From contig JABCSY010000032.1 in the NCBI GenBank assembly GCA_018238625.1, positions 1 through 39,082 of the forward strand: 39,082 nt of DNA, written 5' to 3'. Shown piece by piece: positions 1 through 8,816 of this stretch. The position numbers and the translations under genes were made by a program. This stretch comes from Promethearchaeota archaeon. GTDB lineage: Archaea > Asgardarchaeota > Lokiarchaeia > Sigyniarchaeales > SOKP01. How positions within the stretch are numbered: the first letter of the stretch is position 1; each line of letters opens with the position of its first letter. The notes beneath the pieces are model-generated. The model made no database searches. It was not told where the DNA came from and was given only the letters and a program-made list of their open reading frames with translations.

Positions 1-114
1 GTACTTTTTTAAATAAAAAACATCCTTTTTTACTAGTACAACTTATTTATAATTTATTAAGCATCAAAAACTTAAAATAAATTAATATAAGAATCAAACT
101 AATATAAGTTAGCT

Positions 115-3024
115 ATGACGGAATATGATTTTCGATACATTAAATTTTTCGAAACAATTCGAAACAATGAAGTAGATATTGTTGGTGGTAAAAACGCGTC
201 CTTAGGAGAGCTTTTATCTTTTGGCATCCCAGTTCCACTTGGGTTTGCCGTCACTGCTAAAGCTTACGATTACATTCTAGAGACTAATTATTTTAGAATT
301 AAAGACGAGGAGATAACTCTAAAGGAGTATATTAAGCGAGATATCAAAAAGATTTCGGAAGAACTTAAAAAAGAAGATATCAAATCCATTCAAAAAGTCG
401 ATAAATTTTGTGCGAACATCCGATACGTAATTGAACAAGCTAAAATTCCAGATAGTTTAACTGATGAGATAATAGAAGCATACCACATCTTGGTGGATCG
501 AATCGGTAGAGAAAGCACTTTTGCCGTTAGAAGCTCAGCGACAGCAGAAGATTTACCTGATGCCTCGTTTGCGGGTCAACAAGATACTCACCTCAATATT
601 TCGGGAGAAAAGCAAATTTTAGAATATATACTTAAAGATATGGCTTCTATCTTTACGACAAGAGCAACCATGTATCGAGAGAGAGCAGGCTTTGACCACT
701 TTTCAGTTAAACTTAGCGTTGGTGTACAAGAGATTGCTGGAGGATTGGAAGGAGTAAAAACTTCGGGCGTTATGTTTACAGAAGACCCCGATTCGGGAAA
801 TCCTAACGTAATAACTATTAGAGGTACTTGGGGGCTTGGAGAACTTATAGTTCAAGGAGTAGAAAAGGGAGATGAGTTCATCGTCTTTAAACACGATCCA
901 AATTTAACGATAATTAGTCGGGAATTAGTAAAAAAAGAACAAATAATGATTTTTGACAAACAGAAAGGTGGTACGATGACACTCCCTGTTGAATTAGAAA
1001 GACAAAAACAATATTGTTTAAATGACGAGCAAGTCAAAATTCTAGCAAGATACGCCATCAAAATTAGAAGTCATTACAACCAACCAATGGATATTGAATG
1101 GGCCTTAGGTAATGATGGCAAAATTTACATCGTTCAAGCACGGCCTGAAACGGTCCACTCACAAAAAGGGGATACTGAAGAAATCTTTTATTTATTAGAA
1201 AATCCAAAAAAATTAATTGAAGACGGTTATTTGGTTGAAAATACGGGAACCGCAATAGGACGTCGAATTGGTTATGGTAAAGTCAAAGTAATCGAATCAA
1301 TTAACAACGCTCATTTGCTTGAAGAAGGAGATATTTTAATTACCGAAGAGACTAACCCCGATTGGACATCGTATATGGCAAACTTAGGAGGCGTAATAAC
1401 TGAACGGGGTGGTCCGACGTGTCACGCAGCGATCGTCTCCAGAGAGCTAAATATCGCATCGATTGTAGGAGCAGATAATATTGTCGAAATTATTAAAGAA
1501 AAACAACGGGATGGTCTCGAAAACGTTACCATTGATTGCAGCGAAGGAGAGCCTCGAATCTGGCTTAAAGAAGTAGAATACGATTTCGATACGATCGAGT
1601 TCGCACAACTTCCAAGCACAAAAACCCAAGTTTTAGTTAATTTAGGGATTCCCAAGGGTGCTTTATCTTCTGGAAAATATCCTGATGGCACTGGTTTAGC
1701 AAGGTTAGAATTTATAATTAACGATGAGATTCAAATTCACCCAAATAGTTTAATAGATTTTGACGCTTTAGTAATGAGATATGACGTCTTATTGGAACAA
1801 AGAAAAAGGATTGAAAACATCAAGAAAAGCGATTTACACCGTAAAGATCCCTTCAATCAAGAAATTGTAAAATTAAAACAAACTATAGATAAGATAAGAG
1901 AATCAACTATTGGCTATCCCGACAAGGAAGACTTTTACGTAGAGAAATTAGCAGAAGGTATTGCAACTATAGCTGCAGGTGTTTGGAAGGAATTGAAAGA
2001 CGGGTCCATCGCTCCGTGTATAGTGAGGCTGTCTGATTTTAAAACAAACGAGTATAGGAACCTTCTTGGAGGCTGGATTTACGAGAGCGATGAGAATAAT
2101 CCTATGTTAGGCTTTCGAGGTGCATCGCGTTATGTATCCAATGATTTCCAAAATGCTTTTATATTAGAACTACGTGCAATCACCAAAGCTCGAGAGTGGG
2201 GTTTAACAAATATTATTCCGATGATTCCATTCTGTAGAACGCCTGAAGAAGCGCAACACATTCAACAAATAATGGAAAGCGAAGATTTAGTTAGAGGAAA
2301 AGATGGATTGCAACTATATTGTATGGCGGAAATACCATCAAATATTTTTCTTGCAGATATATTCTGTGATTACTTCGATGGTTTTTCTATAGGCTCAAAC
2401 GATTTGACCCAATTAATATATGGTGCTGGTAGGGATAATCAAAAATTAATTCCTATTGCAAAACAATTTAATTATATCACTAATAGCGAAGCAATAAGGA
2501 GAGCAATTAGCCATCTTATTAAAATTGCTCACGAAAGAAATAAAAAAGTTGGAATATGTGGGCAAGCTCCAAGCGACGACCCAGAATTTCTTAGATTTTT
2601 AGTACGTGAAGGGATTGATTCCATTTCTTTAAATTTTGATACGTATGCGCGTGGGAGGATCAATACTTGGAGAACTGAAATAATTGAAGCGAAATTATCT
2701 GAAGAAAGCAGAACAAAAACGTATCAATTTTTAGATAAGTGCGATGTCCTAATTGAAAAGATCAGAACTCCCCGAGGAAAATTAAGAAATATGTTGCGAA
2801 AACAAAGAAAAGCAATTGATACGGAATTAAAAGAAATCACCGAAAAATTTGATAATACCTTTGAAGAAATATCAAAAATTTCGTACGATTTTATTAAAGA
2901 ACTTAATCGAGGCGAAACCAAATCTTTTAACCAACTATACAACAAATTCAATAAACAAATCGAAGAGCTGGAAGAACTTTTCCCAATACTTACTAAAAAA
3001 ATACGAGAATTTGGAATATTTTGA
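115..3024 (+). CDS. ppsA: Phosphoenolpyruvate synthase (pyruvate, water dikinase) with C-terminal extension
   Basis: Converts pyruvate and ATP to PEP, AMP and phosphate in the cytosol, feeding gluconeogenesis. Domain order is canonical. The ATP-binding PPDK_N domain spans about residues 15-350 (VRSSATAEDLPDASFAGQQ). The swivelling phosphohistidine domain is at about 400-480, with GGPTCHAAIVSREL and catalytic His437. The PEP/pyruvate barrel is at about 510-860, with MLGFRGASRY, GSNDLTQLIYGAGRDN and VGICGQAPS holding the acid/base Cys815. At 969 aa it is clearly longer than the usual 750-820 aa; the surplus is mostly a charged, probably coiled-coil tail after about residue 870. The ATG start lies just before the conserved N-terminus (VGGKNASLGEL). 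It is a single gene with an AT-rich upstream stretch and no obvious Shine-Dalgarno site. Identity is near certain; the role of the tail is unknown. Confidence 0.96.
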   Translation: MTEYDFRYIKFFETIRNNEVDIVGGKNASLGELLSFGIPVPLGFAVTAKAYDYILETNYFRIKDEEITLKEYIKRDIKKISEELKKEDIKSIQKVDKFCANIRYVIEQAKIPDSLTDEIIEAYHILVDRIGRESTFAVRSSATAEDLPDASFAGQQDTHLNISGEKQILEYILKDMASIFTTRATMYRERAGFDHFSVKLSVGVQEIAGGLEGVKTSGVMFTEDPDSGNPNVITIRGTWGLGELIVQGVEKGDEFIVFKHDPNLTIISRELVKKEQIMIFDKQKGGTMTLPVELERQKQYCLNDEQVKILARYAIKIRSHYNQPMDIEWALGNDGKIYIVQARPETVHSQKGDTEEIFYLLENPKKLIEDGYLVENTGTAIGRRIGYGKVKVIESINNAHLLEEGDILITEETNPDWTSYMANLGGVITERGGPTCHAAIVSRELNIASIVGADNIVEIIKEKQRDGLENVTIDCSEGEPRIWLKEVEYDFDTIEFAQLPSTKTQVLVNLGIPKGALSSGKYPDGTGLARLEFIINDEIQIHPNSLIDFDALVMRYDVLLEQRKRIENIKKSDLHRKDPFNQEIVKLKQTIDKIRESTIGYPDKEDFYVEKLAEGIATIAAGVWKELKDGSIAPCIVRLSDFKTNEYRNLLGGWIYESDENNPMLGFRGASRYVSNDFQNAFILELRAITKAREWGLTNIIPMIPFCRTPEEAQHIQQIMESEDLVRGKDGLQLYCMAEIPSNIFLADIFCDYFDGFSIGSNDLTQLIYGAGRDNQKLIPIAKQFNYITNSEAIRRAISHLIKIAHERNKKVGICGQAPSDDPEFLRFLVREGIDSISLNFDTYARGRINTWRTEIIEAKLSEESRTKTYQFLDKCDVLIEKIRTPRGKLRNMLRKQRKAIDTELKEITEKFDNTFEEISKISYDFIKELNRGETKSFNQLYNKFNKQIEELEELFPILTKKIREFGIF

Positions 3025-3167
3025 TCTTTTAGCAATAATTTTAAACATATATTTAAACTATTTCTTAAAATCAAAAAAATTAAATTTCAATGAATATTCA
3101 AAAAATTAAGTATCTAAGATTTTCTAATTAATTTTACGCTTAAAAATAAAAAAATTGGTGAGCTATT

Positions 3168-3449
3168 TTGCCAAGAGGAAAAGAATTTACTGATGATATA
3201 CTCGAAACTTTTAAAAATGTAGAGTTTTTGTTAAATGGAATGATTAACGACCGAGGCGTTCCGAGAAACATAAAGCGAGTTGCTCAAAAAGGAATAGACG
3301 ATCTACAGCGCGAAGACGATTCTCCTGCTGTTCTCGCAAGTAATGTTATGTATATGATTAATGATTTAGCGCAAGACGCTAACATTCCCTTTCATAGTCG
3401 TACAACTATATATCGGATAATCTCCTTGCTTGAAAATATTAAAGATTAA
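3168..3449 (+). CDS. UPF0147 family protein
   Basis: A 93-residue soluble, mainly helical protein matching the archaeal UPF0147 family (RGVPRNIKRVAQKGIDDL, then a segment like SPAVLASNVMYMINDLAQD). The biochemical role of the family is not known. The start is TTG: a GGTGAG ribosome binding site at 3157-3162 sits five bases upstream, and no ATG is better placed. It lies between ppsA and a tRNA gene, all on the plus strand, but the gaps of over 80 bases do not argue for an operon. Length is normal for the family. Confidence 0.88.
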   Translation: MPRGKEFTDDILETFKNVEFLLNGMINDRGVPRNIKRVAQKGIDDLQREDDSPAVLASNVMYMINDLAQDANIPFHSRTTIYRIISLLENIKD

Positions 3450-3536
3450 TAGCATTATTATATTATTAATTATAATTCTTTTTCATTAACATTACCAAAT
3501 TAACCCCAAATCTCAACCATAGATATTAATGACGCT

Positions 3537-3637
3537 GGGAAGGTGGTCTAGCTTGGTATGATTCTGAAGCTCCTTAACTTCAGCGTGAATCTCGGTTCGG
3601 AACTGAGCGGTCGGGGGTTCAACTCCCCCCTTTCCCA
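3537..3637 (+). tRNA. tRNA-Pro(CGG), interrupted by a 27-nt intron
   Basis: Acceptor GGGAAGG pairs with CTTTCCC (one G-U pair), followed by discriminator A3637; CCA is not encoded. The D arm GTCT-AGCTTGGTA-TGAT is of archaeal proline type. The anticodon arm is CTCGG-TTCGGAA-CTGAG with anticodon CGG at 3598-3600. The variable loop is CGGTC, and the T arm is GGGGG-TTCAACT-CCCCC. This cloverleaf forms only if 27 nt at 3563-3589 are removed, giving a 74-nt mature tRNA. Reading the inserted hairpin as the anticodon arm instead gives an 8-nt loop and a misplaced anticodon, so proline is preferred. The fold was done by hand. Confidence 0.85.
3563..3589 (+). other. Non-canonical tRNA intron (position 25/26) with bulge-helix-bulge
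   Basis: The intron contains a six-pair hairpin, CTGAAG/CTTCAG. Next to it a 4-bp central helix, TATG/CGTG (with two G-U pairs), is flanked by 3-nt bulges ATT and AAT on opposite strands. This is the bulge-helix-bulge recognised by archaeal tRNA splicing endonuclease. Cutting after the second base of each bulge joins TATGAT to TCTCGG, which restores a standard proline tRNA. The outer helix is weak. The usual archaeal intron position is 37/38, so this one is non-canonical. Confidence 0.75.
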
Positions 3638-3788
3638 CTTTTCTGAATTTCTCGTTAAAAAAAGTTATTAATTCATTGCTTTACCAATATTAAAATTGAA
3701 AAGCGTTAATATTTATATTTTTCAATCATAACTATATTTAAGAAATCAAGTATTTTATCGATAATAATAACTTTAGCGCAACTCTAAA

Positions 3789-4826
3789 ATGGAGACAAAA
3801 TTAATTAGTGGAATTTTATACACTGAGATGGACGACGAAGTGGGTCCTAACCCTGTAGTTTTACTAGGGGACATACCCCAATCGGATAGACTTTACATAG
3901 GGATTAAAACAATTACTGTTCTTTCAGGAGAAGGAGGGCTTATTCCAGAAAGCTTAGTTATACTCCCTTTTCCCTCGTTAAATTTAAAAGGGTTAATAAA
4001 ATTTATAAGATGGGATGATGAGTCGAGACGTGGAGGGATTGGGCAAGGTGCCATAACATTACTGTTTAAAGAATTTGACGATGTAATTTTTTACAAATAT
4101 TTAAGTTATCTAGATCCCCCCTTCAAAGAAGCTGCTAATAAAATTGCAGATCTACAAAAATCTTACGCTCCACGAGAAAAATATGTGGATGTGTTGACTA
4201 AACTTTCCATTAACACAACGCAATTTTTGCAAGAATTAAAAGAGAAAGAAATGAAGGACGAGAAAGCTTTCCCCGAACAGAAAATAAAAGAAGCAAACTT
4301 AGTAGATTATAAATTTAAAATAATAATTTGTGGAGACCCGTCGGTCGGCAAGTCGAGCTTAATATTAAAGTTTACTGAAAACGCTTTTAGAAGACATTAC
4401 ATTCCAACGCTTGGCGTTCACGTTTCAGACAAAATATTTAAAGTAAAAGACTCCTACGTCCAGCTCGTTTTATGGGATATTGCGGGTCAAACTAAGTTCG
4501 AAACCATGAGGCAACAATTTTATTTGGGCTCTGATGGTTTATTTCTTATTTTTGATCTATCAAAGACAAATTCGTTAGAGAGCGTTTCTAGTTGGCACCA
4601 AGACATTCAAATGCAATTAAAAGGAAGACCAGAATTGGTAGGTTATATTATTGGAAATAAAAAAGATTTAGCTAAATACATCAAGATCACATCAGAAAAA
4701 GGCTCAAAGTTAGCTAAATCCCTAAACTTGGGATATATCGAAACTAGCGCCCTAACAGGCGAAAACGTTGAATACGCGTTCTACACTATAGCTGAGTCGC
4801 TTTATAATTTAGTGAATAAATCTTAA
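3789..4826 (+). CDS. Ras/Rab-like small GTPase with an N-terminal extra domain
   Basis: The C-terminal half (about 172-345) is a complete small GTPase: P-loop GDPSVGKSS (182-190), switch I threonine in IPTLGV, DIAGQ (230-234, including the Gln equivalent to Ras Gln61), NKKD (290-293) and ETSAL (318-322). All nucleotide-binding motifs are intact. There is no C-terminal prenylation cysteine (it ends LVNKS), so membrane attachment would need another route. The first 130 or so residues form a separate alpha/beta domain (SGILYTEMDDEVGPNP, with strands and LPFPSLNLKG) of a kind often fused to Asgard GTPases. It could be a longin- or roadblock-like regulatory fold, but that is inference. A charged helix at about 140-170 links the two domains. 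Likely an Asgard eukaryotic-signature protein in membrane or cytoskeletal signalling. It stands alone between the tRNA and convergent two-component genes. Confidence 0.93.
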   Translation: METKLISGILYTEMDDEVGPNPVVLLGDIPQSDRLYIGIKTITVLSGEGGLIPESLVILPFPSLNLKGLIKFIRWDDESRRGGIGQGAITLLFKEFDDVIFYKYLSYLDPPFKEAANKIADLQKSYAPREKYVDVLTKLSINTTQFLQELKEKEMKDEKAFPEQKIKEANLVDYKFKIIICGDPSVGKSSLILKFTENAFRRHYIPTLGVHVSDKIFKVKDSYVQLVLWDIAGQTKFETMRQQFYLGSDGLFLIFDLSKTNSLESVSSWHQDIQMQLKGRPELVGYIIGNKKDLAKYIKITSEKGSKLAKSLNLGYIETSALTGENVEYAFYTIAESLYNLVNKS

Positions 4827-4871
4827 AAGTTTTCTTTTAATTAATTTTTTCAATAAAAACCTTTTTATCTT

Positions 4872-5252
4872 TTATGTTACATAACTCTCGATGGCTCTAT
4901 TAATGGCACCTATCATTTTGGATACAGTAATAATTTTGTCTATAAATAAAAACGCTCCAATGGAAATGGCTTCTTCTTTAACGCTAGCATCGGCGCTTAT
5001 AACTATAATTTTTACCTTATTATCTATTTGTAATATTTGTTTTGACGCTTCAATCCCGCTCATTTCGGGCATTCGCTGGTCCATTAAAATAACTTTAGGC
5101 TTTTTTGAAAACGATTTGAACATGGAGACTGCCTCTTTTCCGTTGCTTGCAATGCCCGCTACTTCAAAACCGCCTATAGTTAGAATTTTTTTGTAAAAGA
5201 ATTGAAGCGAAGGTTCGTCGTCAACGATAAATACTTTTTCTATTTTAATCAA
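4872..5252 (-). CDS. Stand-alone response regulator receiver (REC)
   Basis: A 126-residue receiver with no output domain. Acidic pocket D11/D12, phospho-acceptor D58 (MDQRMPEMSG), switch Ser86 (VISAD) and conserved Lys106 are present, though the usual Lys-Pro reads Lys-Ile. The start is TTG and overlaps the last 8 bases of the histidine kinase gene, implying translational coupling. No in-frame ATG lies close enough to keep the VFIVDDE strand. It presumably accepts phosphate from the adjacent kinase. With no DNA-binding domain it likely acts by protein contact or as a phosphorelay intermediate. Its 3' end faces the GTPase gene. Confidence 0.92.
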   Translation of the reverse strand: MIKIEKVFIVDDEPSLQFFYKKILTIGGFEVAGIASNGKEAVSMFKSFSKKPKVILMDQRMPEMSGIEASKQILQIDNKVKIIVISADASVKEEAISIGAFLFIDKIITVSKMIGAINRAIESYVT

Positions 5253-8013
5253 CCTCAGGAATTACTAATACGAAATTACTTCCTTTCGAACGGTCTCCCT
5301 TAACTCTATCTTCGACCCATACCTTACCGTTATAAGATTCGATAATTCCTCTCACGAGCGACAATCCTAAACCCATTCCATAAACGCCCTTATCTTTATT
5401 GTTACCTCTCTGAAAGATCTTTTCTTTCATAGAATCTCCCACTCCAATACCGTTATCCATAAATTCCATTTTGAGAAAATCTTTGCCTACATTTCGTTCT
5501 CTTGAAATTCTAACGGTAATTTCTGTTATTAAATTCGTGTTATGTCTTATAGCGTTAATTAAAAGGTTTTCGAACACATCCTCCAAAAGAGCATTAGCTT
5601 TAATAATGAGTTTTTCTCCAAGAGAATCGACTCGAATTGCTAGTTTTTTATCGTTACAAGATTTTTCTACGAAAGAAATCGTATTTTTTAAAACATTAAG
5701 AATTTCAATTTTCTCTAAAATCTTTCCCGTTTCTTCAAGTTTAGAGAGCTTTTGCACGTTTGAAACTAGTTTTGCCCCTCTAATGACTTGCTCTTTGATA
5801 ATCGCAGCGTTTTCCTTTAAATTGTCGCGTTTTTCGGGATTATCAACTATTAATTGGCTAATTTGTATTCCAGATAAAATACTTTGTAAGATATTGTTAA
5901 TATCGTGTGCGAATAAGTCTTTATAGAACTCTGCTCGATTGTACGCTTCTCTATATTTTTCCTCCGATTCTTTTAATACTTGTTCTGCTTTTTTACTTTC
6001 ACTAATATCTCGAAAAATTCCTAATTTTGAAATACTCCCATCTAGATTTTTAATAGGTGTATCAATAACATCGTAAGTTTTTTGGGTCTTGAATGAAAAC
6101 CATTCCCCTCTTACCGTTTTTCCTTGAAGTACTTCTTTATTTTTGCACCGCGGGCAAGGTTCGTTCTGACCTTCAAAATATTTGAAACACTTCGTTCCTT
6201 CGAATTGCCCAAATTCTTTTGTAAGGATTGGATTTACATATTCGATATCATAATTTTGATCTACTATATAAACTCCATCTTCCATAGAATTTAAAATATT
6301 TAAGAAATTATCCCGCTCAAGTTGTAATTTCTCCTCTGCTTTTTTGCGCTCAGAGATATCTATTATTGAAATTAAAACTTTTGACCAATCTTCTTTAAAA
6401 CCAGCCACAATTTCGCATACTAATAAAATATATAACTTAACACCGTTAAATTTACTGTTAATAGATTCAGATTCAAACCTAGTCTTTCCTCCAGCAAAGT
6501 TTATTATTTGTTCTTTAAATGTGTCTAGGGATTCCTCTGTAAATACTTTGTCTAAACCAACAAAAAAGTCCTCTTTTTTATTAGCTTTGTATAATTCAAG
6601 TGTTTTCTGATTTACATTAATTATTTTTACCATGGATACGCATTTTTTAACTTCTTCGGGATTTTTATCGAAATAAACACGGAAATCTTTTATTCCAGAG
6701 TTCTTTAATGTCTCAATATATTTTTTTAACTCCGAGGCATCTTCTTCCCATAGTGAAATTGGAGAATTTTCAAATAAATATCTATAGTTTTCTTCAGATT
6801 CTTTTAGTTTCTGTTCTATCTTTTTTCTTTTGGTAATATCAATAGCGGCACCTTCAAAACGATTTTCTTTTTCAGATATTCGAGTAGAGATATTCAACCA
6901 AATGGGAGTACCATCTCTTCTGGTGACATTGATCTCATAATTCTTAACTTCTTTATTGTCACGGATTTCTTCTATTAATTCACTCCGCGCATTTGGATCA
7001 ATGTAATGCTCAATAGCATTATAATTTTCTAAAAACTCCTCTCGCGTATCATATCCAAATAATTTGGCAAAAGTATCATTACATTCTAAAAATTTACCAT
7101 CACTGATTCTTGACCAATATAACCCTACTTGTGCGTTATTAAATAAATATCGATATTTTGCCTCAGAATCTGTTAATTTTTCTTCCGTTTTTTTACGCTC
7201 AGTAATATCCAAAAGAGATGCTACGCTTTGTTTAGTCCCAGGAATCAAATCGAGGACTATGAAAATGTCTCGAATATCACCTTTTTTATCAGTTGCACGA
7301 AATTCATATTTTCTTAAAGCAGATTTAGGGTCTTTTCTTCGGAAGTAATGGAGCTTTTCCATCCTTCCCAAATCTTCCTCGACAATAAACTCTGTCCAGC
7401 TTTTTTTCCATTCGACCTCTTCCCTTGAATAACCAAAAAGCTCTTCAAACTGCTCATTTATAAGCGAGATCGTTGTGTCTTCCTCGACTATGATTGTTGC
7501 AGTTCCAGTATTTTCGAAAATGGCTTTATATTTTTCTTCAGATATATCAATTCTTTGTTTTAGCTCTAAAGTTAATGCTTTTAATTCTTTTTCAGATTTT
7601 TTCAATCTTTCTAAGATTTCTTTTTTTACCGTAATGTCTTCTGTATGAACAATAACTAAATCTGGGGGGATGAAACCATACATTACAGATAAAAATCTTT
7701 CTTCTCCCGTAGACATGTAATCATATTTCATTTCTCTGAAAATACTTACACGATCGTTAGCACAGCGAAATAATTCTTCTAAGATTTCTGGTCGATTCTT
7801 ATACATTTCTGAAGCTTTTGTACCTACATAATTCTTAATCATTCCTTTAGTTATTTTTTCAGCAGCATCGTTATAATCAAATAAAATTAAATCATCATCA
7901 ATTTTTTGCCACGAATATGTAGGAATAGGGATTCCTTTAAATAATTCTTTAAATCTTTTTTTTGAAGTTTTCGTTTTATTTGCGATTTTCCTCACTTTAT
8001 TTTTTTTAGACAA
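5245..8013 (-). CDS. Soluble multi-PAS sensor histidine kinase
   Basis: 922 residues with no membrane segment, so a cytoplasmic sensor. About five PAS-like modules in series start near residues 20, 160, 285, 405 and 565; the SEEKYRYLF / ITERKK signatures mark PAS and PAC borders. The fifth holds a Cys pair (EPCPRC) seen in many archaeal PAS domains. The kinase core follows: H-box LFAHDINNILQS with phospho-acceptor His703, N-box ENLLINAIRHN, G1 DNGIGVGD and G2 GMGLGLSLVRGI. It overlaps the receiver gene by 8 bases and is probably co-transcribed with it. The signal is unknown; redox or small-ligand sensing is plausible but not shown. The ATG start lies just before the first PAS, and the charged N-terminus (KKNKVRKIANKTK) could be shorter. 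Confidence 0.93.
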   Translation of the reverse strand: MSKKNKVRKIANKTKTSKKRFKELFKGIPIPTYSWQKIDDDLILFDYNDAAEKITKGMIKNYVGTKASEMYKNRPEILEELFRCANDRVSIFREMKYDYMSTGEERFLSVMYGFIPPDLVIVHTEDITVKKEILERLKKSEKELKALTLELKQRIDISEEKYKAIFENTGTATIIVEEDTTISLINEQFEELFGYSREEVEWKKSWTEFIVEEDLGRMEKLHYFRRKDPKSALRKYEFRATDKKGDIRDIFIVLDLIPGTKQSVASLLDITERKKTEEKLTDSEAKYRYLFNNAQVGLYWSRISDGKFLECNDTFAKLFGYDTREEFLENYNAIEHYIDPNARSELIEEIRDNKEVKNYEINVTRRDGTPIWLNISTRISEKENRFEGAAIDITKRKKIEQKLKESEENYRYLFENSPISLWEEDASELKKYIETLKNSGIKDFRVYFDKNPEEVKKCVSMVKIINVNQKTLELYKANKKEDFFVGLDKVFTEESLDTFKEQIINFAGGKTRFESESINSKFNGVKLYILLVCEIVAGFKEDWSKVLISIIDISERKKAEEKLQLERDNFLNILNSMEDGVYIVDQNYDIEYVNPILTKEFGQFEGTKCFKYFEGQNEPCPRCKNKEVLQGKTVRGEWFSFKTQKTYDVIDTPIKNLDGSISKLGIFRDISESKKAEQVLKESEEKYREAYNRAEFYKDLFAHDINNILQSILSGIQISQLIVDNPEKRDNLKENAAIIKEQVIRGAKLVSNVQKLSKLEETGKILEKIEILNVLKNTISFVEKSCNDKKLAIRVDSLGEKLIIKANALLEDVFENLLINAIRHNTNLITEITVRISRERNVGKDFLKMEFMDNGIGVGDSMKEKIFQRGNNKDKGVYGMGLGLSLVRGIIESYNGKVWVEDRVKGDRSKGSNFVLVIPEVD

Positions 8014-8160
8014 TTTTATTCCTTTTTGTCTAAATGTTCTTTAAGCTTTTTTAAAAAGGGTAAGATTATCATTAGAATATTAATTATAAGGTGAAAAACC
8101 TTGTATTTAAATATTTATTAAATATAATTTTGGATACACAAATAAATTACAAAAGTATTA

Positions 8161-8184
8161 TTCGTGAAAGATTAATTTCACGAA
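8161..8184. repeat. Perfect 9-bp inverted repeat
   Basis: TTCGTGAAA and TTTCACGAA are separated by six bases, followed on the plus strand by a run of six T. It lies in the 271-base gap between the 5' end of the histidine kinase gene and the 3' end of the gelsolin-like gene. It could be a regulator site for the kinase operon or a terminator-like hairpin. The T run is on the strand with no upstream gene in that direction, which argues against a simple terminator. Confidence 0.5.
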
Positions 8185-8249
8185 TTTTTTGACATATCCT
8201 AATAATGTATAGAATTACTTCTGCATATTACGGCTTAAACTTTTAGCTT

Positions 8250-8274
8250 AATTTCTATATTTTTTATAGAAATT
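8250..8274 (-). terminator. Hairpin just past the gelsolin-like gene
   Basis: A perfect 10-bp stem, AATTTCTATA/TATAGAAATT, with a 5-base loop sits 11-35 bases after the stop codon of the gelsolin-like gene. It could protect or end that transcript. No T run follows on the minus strand, so it is not a bacterial-style terminator. Confidence 0.4.
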
Positions 8275-8284
8275 TCAGTTTATT

Positions 8285-8593
8285 TCATTCTAAATCTACC
8301 ATTTCTTTAAACTCAGAAGACTCATCTTCTTCATCAACAGCTGAGATTTTAAAATCAACTCCGTATTTGTCTCGTATTGTTGGTGCTTTTTGAGTTGCTA
8401 TAAACTTCATTCTTATACTTGCATTGCGACCATGCCAAATTAAAATCTCTTTATCTATTGGAACCACAATTATGTAAATATAATTTGAGTCTAATAGTGA
8501 ATGTGTGGGGCTATCTTCAATTTCAATTGCAGTGAAATCTTCTTTTTCTTCGTCTATTTTAAATAGTAGAAACTGTTTTTTTAAAATACACAT
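8285..8593 (-). CDS. Single gelsolin-homology-domain protein (putative actin regulator)
   Basis: 102 residues that fit one gelsolin repeat. There is an aspartate/asparagine-rich turn (LLDSNYIYIIV), then a core strand ILIWHGRNAS, a long helix with MKFIATQKAPTIRDKYG, then the strand FKISAVDEEDES and EF. This matches the family pattern of V/I-x-[IV]-W-x-G-x-x-A/S, a helix rich in Lys/Ala, and VDEGxE. Asgard archaea are known to encode gelsolin-domain and profilin proteins acting on their actin. The protein has one domain, whereas eukaryotic gelsolins have three to six. No Shine-Dalgarno site is visible, so the mRNA may be leaderless. The fold call rests on motif matching alone. Confidence 0.68.
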   Translation of the reverse strand: MCILKKQFLLFKIDEEKEDFTAIEIEDSPTHSLLDSNYIYIIVVPIDKEILIWHGRNASIRMKFIATQKAPTIRDKYGVDFKISAVDEEDESSEFKEMVDLE

Positions 8594-8816
8594 GATCTAA
8601 TTAATTTAGTAAATTGAATTTCTTCTAATGGTCTTATATGCAATTTTAGTTTTTAAGCTTTATCTATGAAAATATATAATGCCTAAATTAATCTTTAAAT
8701 TAATTTACCTTAAATCAAATTAAAACTTAATATTATAAATAGAGAAACGAGTTAACTATTGATCATATCATTATTTTTATAGGTTAAAGAATAGAAGTCA
8801 ATATTAAATAAATTAG

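Noticed and set aside
2849..3109. Open frame overlapping the 3' end of ppsA
   Set aside because: It lies out of frame inside ppsA for most of its length, is low complexity (Lys/Asn/Ile-rich) and has no start signal.
3537..3637. tRNA-Leu(TAA) with a long variable arm
   Set aside because: That reading needs an 8-nt anticodon loop with a misplaced anticodon, and its D arm matches proline type. Removing the 27-nt hairpin gives a regular tRNA-Pro(CGG) with 7-nt loop.
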